Below are positions 44,105 through 56,148 of a stretch of 64,000 bases of DNA, piece after piece. The stretch's first letter is position 1. Each line of letters starts with the position of its first letter. The translations under genes were made by a program, and so were the position numbers. The stretch comes from Allomyces arbusculus (Eukaryota > Blastocladiomycota > Blastocladiomycetes > Blastocladiales > Blastocladiaceae), in NCBI GenBank assembly GCA_027604705.1, contig JADHYV010000004.1:124001-188000 (forward strand). The letters are read 5' to 3'. The notes beneath the pieces are model-generated. The model was not told the origin of the DNA. It worked only from the letters and a program-made list of their open reading frames with translations, and did no database searches.

Positions 44105-44577
44105 GGGCCCGTGCTGCGTGCGCGCCTTGGTTGAGCGCTAGAACCCTTGTTTCGCTTTGCCAATAATTTGATTTATATTGATTGGTAGCATTTTCTCCAC
44201 CCTTGATCGCTGGTCGAGCAATGCCGCAGGAGTGCTCAGTTACAATGAAGTATCAAGTGATTCTCGTTTGATTTGCTGAGGTTCGTTTGCGGTCGATCAC
44301 GGTCAAGGGGGCGGTGGCAGTGCGTGCAGCAACACCGAATCGCGCCCACTCCATGTGCTGTTACTCTGCACGTCGTTGACCCGTCCTTGTGCAGCGTTGA
44401 TGTTTTGTAGGCTCTTGGCCGCAATCTTGCGAGTGTTCCAGATTGTGGGTGATCGTCTTGTCTTCATTTCTGCTATGGAGACAATCGGTTGCCACGTACA
44501 GGTCAACTGCCGCATGCCATTCGCTGTCACCCTTCGCGACACCAATCCCCGGGCACCACCGTTTCCCGGTTCCTCGA
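44105..44577. other. Intergenic region, no gene seen
   Basis: About 470 bp, AT-richer, between relic G and the Apc2 stop. Small frames without domains. Confidence 0.5.
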
Positions 44578-47050
44578 CTAGGGTGACGGCGGCGGCGGGG
44601 CCTTGACGTACTCGCCCTTCTCATTCACGTCCACCTTCATCTCACGCACGAGCTTGCCCACAACAAACGCCATTTCCGCCGCGGTCACATTCGCCACGCC
44701 AAACATGCGCAGTCCCTCCTGCAATCGCGCGAGCGACGGCGCCGGTCCGCGACCGAGCACATACGGGGCAAATCGCGCAATCTGGTCAATGCGCGCGGCC
44801 GACGTCTCCGGGACGGGTGGGGCGTCAAGGACCGCGGCCAGCGCCTTGTCGCGGACAGACAGGACCGGTGCGTGCGACTTGGCCGTCATGGAACTCAGCG
44901 GGACCGCAAAGAAGGCCGGGTCATGCAGAAGGTCGGGGATCGGCGACAATGGTCGTGGTGGTGTAGTGGCGGCGGTGGAGGTCATCGGGCGCGTGCCGAG
45001 CGCGCGGGACGGGAGCAGCGCGTAGGTGCCGCGGTCCAGGAATCCCTCGGCGACCCAAAAGTCGAGCGCGGCGCGGACGAGTGCGGCGGTACTGTGCGTC
45101 GTCGCGACGAGCGCGGTCAGGACGGCTTCGCGTGGAGAGGGGGCGTCGCTGTGCAAGTCCTGGAGGTGCAAGAACACGTCGGCAATTGTGGGAGTGCACG
45201 CAACGTCGTGCGGGATCCCGTCGTCGAGCGTGACCTCGAGCACGACGTGGCCGTGGTGCGGGAGCCACTCGAGGGTTCGCAGCGGGCGGTGCGCTTGGAA
45301 GGTGGCCAGGTATTGGACGTGTGCACTATGCGCGAGGAAGCGTTGATTCGACAAACGTCAGCCACACTGTCGGGTCGAGCTGGCAGCGGGAAGAACAATA
45401 AAAAATGATGTGAACCGTTGAATCTCCGGGTGAAACTGATGCTCGTGCTTTTTATCTTCGGGCCACATCACGCCCGAAATAACGAGCGCGGCCATGGTCG
45501 GCTAGCTCAACGCGGCTTCGTCAGTTTCCGAGCCCCAGAATTCCACTCTCCGTCCAAAATCGACTCCGTACCTCGTTGGGCTTGCTCACGCCAGCATGCG
45601 CAACGTTGAGTGTCTGGCTCCCCTCCAAGTCGCGAATCATGTGGTCGCACCCGACTACGGACTTCGTACCGAACCGGACCCGCAGTTTGCTCAGCACGTC
45701 CTTCTCAGCCTTGACGTCGAACGCCGCACTCGTCTCTGAAATGGCCTTGAACATGCGGCTGGCCAAACCGTCGCGGTAGACATCCATGAACAAGTCTTTC
45801 GAGCTGTAAACGTTAAGAACCAGACTCAGCGTGTCGGGCGAAGCGCGGAGACCGCGGGTACCTGCATCCGCAACAAGGTTGGAATTAGTTACGATTCCCG
45901 CGCCAGAGTTTGCCAAGATTCAGCAACGTACTAAGCGTGGCTGCATCCTCATCGATGCCCGAGAAATCAATCGTGTCGGTGAACGCGATCTCATCATGCA
46001 TACGCATCCCCAGGCCTGGCGACTCTGCGAGCAACGCACGGCCAGAGCCCAATATATACTCGAGAATCTCCGGCATAGCGTCGGGGCGTGTGCGAAAGTA
46101 GGCGGCGAGATCGTGCGTCGCCGCGGCAAACAGCTCGCCCGACGCATCGAGATATTCGCACAACCGCGTCGCATTGGACAGATAGAACAAAAGATCCGTG
46201 CTTGATTGCCCGGGGTGTGCAAATCGTTGGGTCATGGCGCGATTCGCAATGGCGGCAACGTCGGCGAAGCGCTTGGTGGCTCTGAGCGCAGTCTATGGCC
46301 GGAAAGAGAGTGTCAGTGAGTAACTTTTGGAATCGAAGAAACTCAAGCGGACGAACCTTCAAGTCCGACCTCGCACCTTCGGACGCACTCAGGTCAACGA
46401 CCATATCCACAATTGCCGGCGCGCGCGCATCCACTATGGCGTGCATGACGGCCACAATGAGCTGCTCAAGCGCATCAATCATCTCCTCCTTGGTCTTAAA
46501 GCAATTGGTCCCTGCGAGCCGCGGCACCGCAAACTCGGTCACCATGAACAGGCACACGTCCATTGCGCGCACATCGAGTCCGACCTCGGCGCACGTCTGC
46601 GCAACGTATTCGGCCACGTGGTCTTGCATTCGCTGTAAAATTGTTAATCGTAGCGGCGCGAGCAGCCCGAGGTCGCGAATGATCGGGATCATTCCCGCAG
46701 ACGCGGCAAAGTCGGCAGCACGGGCCGGGCGCGGGGCCCTGGCGTACTCGGCAACGCCGAGCAGGACGTCCTTGGCCTCGGCAACGGTAAGAATAGACTC
46801 GAGCGCCCTCTGAACGTGCCGTGTCGCCACGACCAGCCGCCGGCCCCACAAGTGGTCGAGCAGGGTCGATGGCGTTGTGATCAGTGTTGTAAGCTGGTGC
46901 TGGGCGGCGAGGTCGTGGAAGACACGCGACCCATAGGCCTGGAAGAGGAGCGCGAATTCGGTCCGAGTCGCAGCGGGCGCATCGAGCAGCTGCAGCCACC
47001 CGGCCACAACGCGGTGCGCGCGGTGGAGGTGCTCGAGATGCGCGAGGACA
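44578..47050 (-). CDS. APC2: Anaphase-promoting complex subunit 2 (cullin-like)
   Basis: At least five exons; the first is not resolved, so the 5' end near 47050 is approximate (acceptor CCACAG before IQRVLAHLEHLHRA). Well-supported introns: about 46358-46291 (joins SDLK to TALRATKRF), about 45931-45864 (joins TLS to TRGLRASPDTLS), about 45521-45450 (joins KPNE to PTMAALVIS) and about 45416-45341 (joins HPEIQR to AHVQYLATF). Cullin-homology hallmarks: SLVLNVYSSKDLFMDVYRDG, KLRVRFGTKSVVGCDHMIRD, VMWPED, HRPLRTLEWLPHHGHVVLEV. The C-terminal APC2 domain is seen in GLRMFGVANVTAAEMAFVVG. Apc2 holds the RING subunit Apc11 in the APC/C ubiquitin ligase that drives mitotic exit. Confidence 0.85.
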
Positions 47051-47275
47051 CGTTGAATCTGTGGACGATACACAGGTTAGTCCGAGACGCCCTTGGATTG
47101 ACGGAGACGAACGAGACGACACAAACGGAATCGTTCGAATCAGGTTGAGCGGTGCTCAGTCCTTGATCGGCGACGTGCAAGCAGTCACCCAAGTACCCTG
47201 TAGTTGCAAAGGTAGCGCGCGCGTCACCGTGGTCAGGGCAAGACAGTGAAATTAACAACTACGAGGTGCTGAATG

Positions 47276-47568
47276 CTACGAACGATTGAGCTCGGAGAAC
47301 AGGTGATCGCAAAGGAACCCTGCCGTTTTGATGAGCTCCACTCCAGTCTTGATTTCATTCAGCGGGATATCTGAACACGTTTGATTCGATGAGCGAATAA
47401 TCGACCAGGTACGACCGAAGGCATGGCGACCCGACCGTTGTGCTCCAGTGACCATTTCATGGCCTCAATCAGCCGACCACAGACTTGATAACCCCGTTGC
47501 AGCTTGGCGGCGGGTAAGTCGCCCAGCGCGCGAAGATCTTGCAGAACCTGATCGAGCGACCTCGTCAT
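47276..47568 (-). CDS. Small unknown protein
   Basis: ATG at 47568 gives MTRSLDQVLQDLRALGDL, then KLQRGYQVCGRLIEAMKWSL; an intron of about 41 nt (acceptor TGTTCAG) joins to DIPLNEIKTGVELIKTAGFL, DHLFSELNRS and TAG at 47276. The predicted product is about 83 residues and nearly all helical. It stands divergent to Slu7. The intron is shorter than others in this window, so the model is weak. I recognise no family. Confidence 0.35.
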
Positions 47569-47924
47569 GTTCTTACGTGCAGCGAGTTCTGGCCCATTGG
47601 AGGTAACCTGAGTGGCCTGAGGCAGGTGGTGCTGCCAGCAGCTTGCGACTTCAAAGCGGCGAGGAGCGACGAGCAACAACACGAAGCTGACCACGAAGTA
47701 AACTGTGACGTGGATCCGTGCCGCGATTGACACCTTTTGGCTGACCTGCTCGTTGTTCGCGCTTTTGCTGTTCGCGCTTTTGCTGTTTCTGCCCTCGCAG
47801 CCGCGTCTTCCTCGACAACGTCGACGAGACGACAGACTGGACAAGCGCGACCACGACCGACTCCGCTGCTAGTAACTCGCTGCAATCGAATCGCGCACGC
47901 AACCCGCCTCGGCGTCCCACCACC
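47569..47924. other. Divergent intergenic region upstream of Slu7
   Basis: About 356 bp. A GTTCGCGCTTTTGCT unit is tandemly duplicated at about 47754-47784. Frames on both strands are not convincing. Probably both promoters. Confidence 0.5.
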
Positions 47925-49791
47925 ATGAGTTCCGGCAAGCTCTCCAAGGAAGAGTACCAGAAGCAGAAGGACCTCGACGCGGCGCGCAAAGCTGGCACGG
48001 CGCCGCCCGAGCTCGACGAGGAAGGCAATGAAATCAACCCGCACATTCCGCAGTACATTGTCAAGGCGCCATGTACGTCAGGACCATGTCCACGCACGAT
48101 CATCGCGTGGAACGAAACGCTGACGCCAATCTACAGGGTACCTCGACACGGGCGCGCCCACGCTCAAACATCAGCGGATGCCCGGCCAGGGCCAGGGCGA
48201 TAGCAAGGACCAGTGGTACGCACGTGGTGTGCGAGCGGTACGAAACCAACCTCCCAGCTGCCGACCACGCCACGAGCGACACGGACGCTGACGCCCCCTC
48301 ACCCCCCCCCCCCCCCCCTCTCCATTTGCATGTCCAGGGTCCCGCCGCAACCAAGTACCGCAAGGGCGCGTGCGCCAACTGCGGCGCCATGACGCACAAG
48401 CAAAAGGACTGCCTCGAGCGGCCGCGGAAAAAGGGCGCCAAGTGGACGGGCGACGACATTCAGGCCGACGAGGTCGTGCAGGACGTCGACTTGTCGTTTG
48501 AGGCCAAGCGCGATCGGTGGAACGGGTACGACGCGGAACAACACGTGCAGAAAATGCAGGAGTGGGAACTCGTCGAAGAGCAGCGCAAGAAGATTCGTGC
48601 AAAGAAGATCGATGAGGAGTTGAAGCAAAAGTACGGTCGGATCTTCTATGCTGTCGTTTGTTGACTCGCTCGGTGGATCAGCTGAAACCATTGTATTACG
48701 ACCACAATAGAGCTAAGGAGCCAGAAGCCAAGGAAACGCTCGACGAAGTCGACACGTCGTCCGATGAAGACGATGACGAGTACAAGTACGCCGACAAGGA
48801 AGAGCCGTCGGGCGCGGTGCGGCAAACGCTGCGCATTCGCGAGGACACGGCCAAGTACCTGCGCAACCTCGACCTCAACTCGGCGCACTACGACCCGAAA
48901 ACGCGCTCGATGCGCGATAACCCCTACAAGGGCAAGGACCCGGCCGACGTGGATTTCGCTGGCGATAATTTCGTGCGGTACACGGGCGAGGCGCGCAGTA
49001 TGACCGACACGATGGTCTTTGCCTGGCAGGCCGGCGAGCGCGGCGCCGACGTGCACTTGCAGGCGAACCCGTCGCAGGCCGAGTTCCTCTACCGCGAGTA
49101 CTTGAAGAAGAAGGACCAGGTGCACGATAAGCAGAAGGCGTCGATTCTCGAGCGGTACGGTGGCGCCGAGCATCTCGCCAAGCCGCCGCCCGAATTGCTG
49201 CAGCAGACGGAAGAGTACGTCGAGTACTCGCGCACGGGCCGCGTGATTAAGGGCGTCGAGCGCGCACCGGCGCGGTCCAAGTACGCGGAGGACGTCTACC
49301 CGCAAAACCACACGAGCGTCTGGGGCAGTTACTGGACCGACGGCCAGTGGGGGTACGCGTGCTGCCACAACACCAGCTACAACTCGTACTGCACGGGCGA
49401 GGCCGGCAAGGAGGCCGCTGCCGCATCAAGCCGCATGATTTTCGCGCTCGCCGAGGGCGATGGCAAAGCGCCGAAGTCCCTCGTCGACCAGCACCGCGAG
49501 CGGCTCGAGGCCGAGTCGTCGTCGTCGTCGAACAAGAAGAAGGGCAAGGGCGCAACCGCGACCGAGGATTTGGTCCGGAAACGCAAGCATGTGCTCGGCG
49601 AGGGCGACGTGGAGCTATCCAAGTCCAAACTCGACGAGGCCCTGGAACGCGAGCGCAAGCGGCAAAAGGGGATGGGCGCACTACCAGGTCCGCCCGGAGA
49701 GGATCTGTCCGAGGAAGGGCTCGAGGCTTACCGCATGCTGCGCAAGCGCACCGACGACCCGATGTTGAATTACAAGGACAGCGACGTGTAA
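47925..49791 (+). CDS. SLU7: Pre-mRNA splicing factor Slu7
   Basis: Four exons. Introns: 48073-48136 (restores [17 protein letters not shown]), 48238-48337 (restores [17 protein letters not shown]) and about 48634-48709. Start [20 protein letters not shown] matches the family. The CCHC zinc knuckle is [14 protein letters not shown]. Later landmarks: [31 protein letters not shown], and the hallmark [20 protein letters not shown] followed by [14 protein letters not shown]. It ends [12 protein letters not shown], followed by the stop. Slu7 acts in the second catalytic step of splicing, helping 3' splice-site choice. The second intron holds a 17-base C run just before its acceptor. Confidence 0.95.
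48302..48318 (+). repeat. Poly-C tract of 17 in Slu7 intron 2
   Basis: Seventeen consecutive C in an intron, about 20 bases upstream of the acceptor, where a pyrimidine tract belongs. The length is likely variable between strains and between sequencing runs. Confidence 0.85.
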
Positions 49792-49983
49792 ATTTCTTCG
49801 AATGCAACCGTGATTTTCCTTGCCGGTTCGTTCTGTTGTGGTTGTGTTCGAACAATCCAGGCCAGTAAGAGAAGCAATCTCACAGTTGGTCGAATCAAAA
49901 AAAATAGATACACCGGCCCGCTTGCCCCTTCTCACCCCTTCTCACGCCCCTTCACCCACTCCCGACCCGAAAGCGCGCATGAC

Positions 49984-52900
49984 TCAATCCACCTCGCCTT
50001 CGGTCAACGCCCACTTGACACGCACGCGGCGTGCCGGCGACTCCTTGGGCATCAACAGGTCCTTGATCGACGGTGCGCCGAGCTTGGCGCGTTCCTCGCG
50101 CGCGAGATGCTCCTCGTACGTCTCGCCCTTGGTTGGGAACACGAGCTGCCCTGCGAGCGCACGGTTCGACTTGGGCACGTGGTCGCGATCCATGGCAATC
50201 GGCGGCACTTTCAGCGACGCCGGATCGCCGTGATTCTCGAGCGCGTGCCAGTACTCGACGTCGTCGACCAGGTCCCACAGGCACGACTCGATGTCGTGGT
50301 CCACGGCCGCCGCGGTGAATGGGCGCCAGGGCTTTTCGGTGGACGGAGCGGTGATACCATTGAGAGAGGCTGCCGTGGGTGCAGGCGGTGGCGCGGGCGA
50401 GAACGGGTGGGTCGCTTCAGCCATGGCCACGTCGTCGCCGTGGCCGTTGGTCGGCGGGACAGGGACAGGACCGGGGGCGGGTGCCGGTGCCGCCGGTGCC
50501 AGCACCGCGGCGGCCCGGGTCACACTTGACCTTGGCGGGTCCGTTGGCCGCTGCTCAGCGACGGGCACCTTGGTTAGCACCTGCGGCACGACGCGAATCG
50601 GATCACAGTCGTCGGGCAACGGGTACATGAAATGCGGTCCGAAATTCATTGTGACCTGGCCGCCCTTGAAGCACGACACGGCCGGGTAGTACCCGAGCGT
50701 GCCGTCGTCCATAGTTGCGACCGCGGCATCAATCTGCGAGCACACTTCCGGAATTGGCGCCGGCAGGTCCTCGAACGCGGTACCCTGGCAGACGCCATTC
50801 TTGTAGAAGACAATCTTGGACCCGGGCACGGTCGGGTACTTTGGGAACAGGTCGAGCGGGACGGCCGGTGGCGGGTGGTTCTTGGGTGGCAGGTAGTCCT
50901 TGGACTCAAAGTAAACCGACGTCTTGTACCGGATCGCCGTGCGCGCGCGCGGATTTGCGAGCCGCGTGCGAGGGAGCGGGAGGGTGGTGGCTGATGGTGC
51001 GGCGGGCGGCATCGACGACGACGAGGTCCCATTGGCAAGCGGAGGCACGACGAAGGTCGGCCCTGCTGTGGTCGTCGGCGTCGTGGGCAGCGCAGTCTCA
51101 GCTCCAGGCCCAGCGGCTCCGCGCTTGACGGCACGCCACGGCGGCAACACGATGAGCACGCCAATCACGTCGCCCGGGCCGTACGCCTCGCCGTACGGCG
51201 TCAGCCGCGAATTCGACACCTTTTCCCCCGTCACGTCGCGGTAGGCAAACGCCAAGTCGTCGTACCCGACGGGCCCCATGAGCGTGGCCTCGCGTTTGGC
51301 CACGCCGATGCGCACATGTGGCGCCTCGTTCGGCGCCGTGGCTCCACGACCCGCCGCCTTATCGACAAACACTTCAAAGTACCACGCGCCCGACTGCACT
51401 CCGCACGTCGCGCGTGCCGTGCGGAATCCAGCGGCGGCCGTGCACGTGCGCCCGTCTCGGGAGACAGTCACGGCCGGACTGCGGTCTTCGCGGGACATGT
51501 GCACGCCCGGCCCGCGCCACGGGAGCACATTGTTTTCGCGGTACACCGTGTACTTGAAGTGCGGGTTCCATTCGGCGAGACGGTACTGGTACCCGTCGCG
51601 GTTGAAGGGTGTGTCGGACCCGTGCACGATCACGGCGCTCGGCAAATTAGCGCCACGCTCGCGCCGCTGCGCGGCGTACCGGTTCTTGAGCAGCGAGTAG
51701 GAAATGGTGCCGAGGAAGACAGTCGACGATGACGGACCCGTGACGGTGCCATCCCCGCCGAGACTGTCGGCGCCAGGCGGCTGCATCGGGCGTGCCGGAA
51801 GGAGGTTGGTTGCGGCGGCAGCGGCAATCAGTTCGCGGCCGAGACTGCTCGCGCTGGTCGAGGATGTGCCCGGTGGGGCCAGCGTCGAGGTGCCGGCGCT
51901 CGGCGAGTTGGCAATGGTCGCAGAAACGAGCCGCGAGCTCATGCGGCCATTGTAGCCCGTCTTGGAGAAGAGGTCGAGGAAGCCCGGGCGCACGTTGAAC
52001 AAGTTCTGGTCGAACAGGGTGAAGGGCGAGTTGGTGAAGCGCGTGTCGCTGTTGGTGACGAAGACTTCGCGGTACTGGTAAAGCGTTCTGTTGCGGCGAA
52101 CGAGACGGGATTAGCAACGGTCACAGAATCGACAGCGCGTGCGCTCGCACCCAACGCATGGGTGCAATCAAGCACTGCCGAGAAGCAAGAAGAGAGAGAA
52201 CACGAACGTGGACAGCGTGCCCTTCCAGACATGGTCGACCTTGGCCTTGTTGTGCCCCCACAAGGCGATCCAATTCGCGTCGAGAAATTCGAGCACTTCG
52301 TCGCGCACAAAGTAGTAGGGCTCAATAGCCTCGCGCACGAGCGCGCGTGCCGACATGTCGACGTGCGCCTTGCGAATTTCGAGCATCATCAAATTGGCCA
52401 GCGCCGTGGTGGTCACGTCCTTCCACGCGCAGGCCGAGCGCTGGAACGCTTCACGGCCCGTCTGCGAGCACGCCGAGCAGGTAAACTCGTAGTTGGTGTA
52501 AAACGGGATCGTGACGCCGAGCTTGACCGAGACGCAACCTTCGTGGAACCAATTTTTGCACTGGCGGCATTGCAACATGAACACGTCGAGGTACCGGTCC
52601 TGGCCGCAGTAGCAGTAGTGGCCCTCTTCGTTGAGCGTGCGCAGTTCGTTCCAGGTGAGCGTGGTCGGGTCATAGGTCGGGAACTTGGCCTTGCGGAACC
52701 AATCGGGCACAGTGATGGTCGGTGTCGTCGACGTCGAGAGCTTGGCATTGGCCGCGGCCGCGAGTCCGGGGAGCGCCAGGGATTTGGCGTGCGGCGTCGA
52801 TACGGCAGTGGTCGCAGCGCTGCTGCGTGCCGTGGTCGTGGCCGTGCTGCTGCTGGCGTACGATGAGCTGGTCGCGCCGCCTAGAGAGATCGGAGACGCG

Positions 52901-53014
52901 GTGCGCACAGCAAGTCAGCACTGGGCAATGACATGCGAGGTCGAGAATGGGGCCTGGGGGCATACCGCCGGCGCTGGGCCCCGCGGAGCGGGCGGCGTTC
53001 TTGAGCTTGGCCAT
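49984..53014 (-). CDS. ASH2: Ash2-type subunit of the Set1/COMPASS H3K4 methyltransferase complex
   Basis: Three exons. Exon 1 (53014 to about 52940) MAKLKNAARSAGPSAG; a 52-nt intron (CTCTAG acceptor) to GATSSSYASSST; a second intron near 52210-52110 (acceptor GCAACAG) joins TLST to TLYQYREVFVT. An atypical PHD-type zinc finger is seen in YCYCGQDRYLDVFMLQCRQC, KNWFHEGC and FTCSACSQ. A winged helix follows (EPYYFVRDEVLEFLDANW). The SPRY domain spans HFKYTVYRENNVLPWRGPGV to FGPHFMYPLPDD. A Pro/Ser/Thr-rich insert of about 70 residues splits the SPRY, and about 100 residues separate SPRY from the C-terminal helix IESCLWDLVDDVEYW, which may be the SDI/DPY-30 binding helix. Ash2 stimulates H3K4 methylation. 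Confidence 0.88.
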
Positions 53015-53487
53015 GCCGGAGCGCGTTGCAGGTAGTCGCCTGTCGCTACGGTGCGGCAGCGGGGAGAATGAGGGCGACGACGACGGCACGATGGGAACCC
53101 TGGTTGTTGCAGTTGGGCCAGCTTGATCAGGAATCGAACCAAGTGCTGGCGACGAGAATGCAGTCGAGTGGAATCGGGCTGGAAAACCAACGAAAGGCAG
53201 CAAGCATCCTTGTGCGGTGCTAGTGCGGTGGGCCGCGGCTGCCACTGAGCGCATGAAGTCAGCTGACTTGCCTGCCACATCAGTTCAGTCTGGGCTCAGC
53301 CCCAGCCACCCGCGCGTCACGGGTCTGGTTGCTGTCAACAAAAACGGTTGCCGCGCACCCGCAAAGCACTGATCGCTGCTCTCCTCGCCAGTTTGCAATC
53401 TTTCTGCTTTCCGACAGCGTCGCTCAAGCAAGCCGGCTCGACTCCAGGCTCGCCCTCGACACTCTTCAGCCTTTTTCCTGCAGCAAT
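53015..53487. other. Divergent promoter region, Ash2 and fibrillarin
   Basis: About 470 bp between two divergent starts, pyrimidine-rich near the fibrillarin start (CTTTTTCCTGCAGCAATATG). No gene. Confidence 0.5.
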
Positions 53488-54786
53488 ATGATGCGCGGTG
53501 GTCGTGGCGGCTTTGGCGGCGGTGGCCGCGGTGGTGGTCGTGGTATGCCATTCTCGTCAATCTCGCACGCTCGTGCATCGCCGACTCGCTCAATGGCAAC
53601 AACCCAGCAACGATCAATGGCTCAACTGACCCTTCCCATTGTACCGTCATGAACAGGTGGCGGTGCCCCGCGCGGTGGTCGTGGCGGTGGTCGTGGTTCG
53701 TACCTTTCTGCACCCTTGCTCGCCATCCCCATCTCGACCAGACCCCTGACCTAAACTCCTTTCATCATTCTAGGTGGTTTCGGCGGCGGTGACCGTGGTG
53801 GCTTCTCGGGCGGCCGCGGTGGCGGTCGTGGCGGTTTTGGCGGCGGTCGCGGCGGCTTCGGTGCTCGCGGCGGCGGTGTTGCCAAGCGCGGCGGTCCCGG
53901 CGGCCGTGGTGGCGGTCGTGGTGCTCCTCGCGGCGGTGCTCGTGGCGGTCGTGGCGGTCGCGGTGGTGCCAGGGGGGGTGCCGCGGGCGGTGCCAAGGTC
54001 GTCATTGAGCCGCACCGTCACGAGGGTGTCTTTGTCGCGCGCGGCAAGGAGGACTTGCTCGTGACCAAGTCGCTCGTGCCCGGCGACGCCGTCTACGGCG
54101 AGAAGCGCATTTCGGTCGATGGGCCGGACGGCACCAAGACCGAGTACCGCGTGTGGAACCCGTTCCGGTCCAAGTTGGCCGCTGGTATCCTCGGCGGTGT
54201 CGACAAGATCCACATTGCCCCCGGCAAGAAGGTCCTCTACCTCGGTGCCTCGGCCGGTACCACTGTGTCCCACGTTGCCGGTACGTTGCCCTGCAGCGCT
54301 TTCGTCGTTGTCGTCATGGCCACCCGCCTCACCGTTCTCCTTTCATCTATCCCAGACATTGTCGGCGAAAACGGTCTCGTCTACGCCGTCGAATTCTCGC
54401 ACCGCATGGGTCGCGAGCTGATCAACGCGGCCAAGAAGCGCACCAACATCATTCCGATTATCGAGGACGCGCGTCACCCGCACAAGTACCGCATGCTCGT
54501 GTCAATGGTCGATGTCGTCTTTGCCGATGTTGCGCAGCCCGACCAGGCGCGTATCATCGCCCTGAACGCGCACCACTTCCTCAAGAACGGCGGCCACATT
54601 GTTATTTCGATCAAGGCCAACTGCATTGACTCGACCATCGACGCCGCCACGGTCTTTGCGCGCGAGGTCAAGAAGCTCCAGGAGGAGAAGATCAAGCCGC
54701 AGGAACAGCTCACGCTCGAGCCGTACGAGCGCGACCACGCGCTCGTCGTTGGCGTCTACCGCCCGCCGCCCAAGAGCAAGAAGTAG
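53488..54786 (+). CDS. NOP1: Fibrillarin, box C/D snoRNP 2'-O-methyltransferase
   Basis: Four exons: 53488-53542, 53657-53695, 53774-54280 and 54356-54786, with introns of 114, 78 and 75 nt. The first two introns fall inside the GAR domain, each after the same codon phase. The N-terminal 80 residues are Gly/Arg/Phe repeats. The methyltransferase domain: [55 protein letters not shown] (SAM-binding loop), [33 protein letters not shown] and [13 protein letters not shown]. Fibrillarin 2'-O-methylates rRNA guided by C/D snoRNAs in the nucleolus. Start at the first of two adjacent ATGs. Confidence 0.96.
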
Positions 54787-55649
54787 ATGAATTGGGCTCG
54801 TCATGCGTGACGCCGGGATGGTCGGGACGGGGGCTGGTGTGTGCTCGTTCGGGTTTGATCGTATTTAATTGTTCCTCGCGCTTAGTATTGAATCTTTGGG
54901 GTGCGCGTCTTGGCCTCGATGGGCCAGGGTGCCATGCCGTATTCTTGTTCGGGTCGTGTCGCTGCTTTGGGCCCTTTTTTGCCAGTTCCTCGTTGGTTTC
55001 ATATATAATGATAGTTCCTTGCCCACGTCGTGAACATTGTCGCGGGTTGCGACCTGGGCTCTCCAGGGCTGTCTGCTTGCCCTCGTCCGCCGTCCTCGCC
55101 GCTCTTCGCCTCCGAGCTCGTCTCACAGCAGGCATGGGTCGGATGGCGCCGTCTGCAAGTGGGTCTATGTCTCAATGTGACCAAACTCAGTGGCATGTGT
55201 CAACGCCCAAATGTTGGTTGAGTGTCATCGTGATCACAGAGCCAACGCAGCCGAACACACAATTCAAGTCAACGGCCCCCAACAACAAATCAATGAACTC
55301 AGCGAACTGATCACGGCGAGCCGAGCAGCTGGTCCCGTCGTGGACTCGTACAATGAGTGGGCAGGAGTCCAGGTCAGGACTTGTCCGTCACTACATCAAA
55401 CAACCGTGCTTGCCTCAATGGTAGGTAACGAGGCCTTGCCTCCTGCCCCTGCGCTTGCGCGCCCGTGGCGGGCTCCTCGCCCTTGACCCCCGCCCCAAAC
55501 ACTTCTCCAGCCGCACCATTTCCACGATCGCCGTCCTTGCTCCCCGCAAGCCCAGCGAGATGGGTGGCAATGGACGGCGTCGACACGACGCATTGTGCGA
55601 GCGCAACGTTATGGTTCTTGGTCAGGACGCGCAGCAGCGACGCGACCGC
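54787..55649. other. 3' region of fibrillarin and unclear sequence
   Basis: About 860 bp, T-rich just after the fibrillarin stop. Some - strand frames at 55374-55640 (with SIATHLAGLAGSKDGDRGNG) could be the last exon of the helical frame at 55650-56072, but no splice fits cleanly. Confidence 0.4.
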
Positions 55650-56072
55650 CTAGGCAAGGTTAGAGCGCGCGTCGGGCAGCGCATCGAGACCGATCTGCAG
55701 CAGCGGGTCCCATTGCTCTCGCGGCGCACCCTTGGAAACCAGCAAGTCGAGGGCCGTGATGCACGTCGTGAGCTGCGCGTCAGCATCGCGTTGCTGGATC
55801 ACGGCCGAGATCGGGTCGTGCAGGCGCGGCCACGCCTCGGCCTGGATGATGCCAGGAACATTGACGAGGACATCGAGCACAGTCTTGTCACGAGCCAGCT
55901 GCAACGCACACTTGAGCAACCTCATGGCCGTGTTGAGCGCCGCCGAATTCTGCGTCCCTTTCAGCGTTACAACCGCCTCGGCAAACCACTTGGCATCATT
56001 GCGCACGTCGCGGCAGGACGGCGCACAGCACGGGTTCGCTGAGTTTGTGTGCAATCCAACTGTGTGGCACAC
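55650..56072 (-). pseudogene. Helical coding fragment downstream of oxygenase relic
   Basis: A 140-codon frame reads NDAKWFAEAVVTLKGTQNSA, MRLLKCALQLARDKTVLDVL, then RLHDPISAVIQQRDADAQLT and LDLLVSKGAPREQWDPLLQI: amphipathic helices like an ARM/HEAT repeat. No start is seen. It may be the C-terminal continuation of the oxygenase relic upstream (on the - strand), since the frame at 1970-2360 near the first relic is also helical. Function unknown. Confidence 0.35.
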
Positions 56073-56148
56073 CCACCATCAAGTACCATTTGTAGACAGT
56101 CTGAATTTCCATGCCCCTGTTACCTTACTCTTTGGCCGATGTGCTTGG

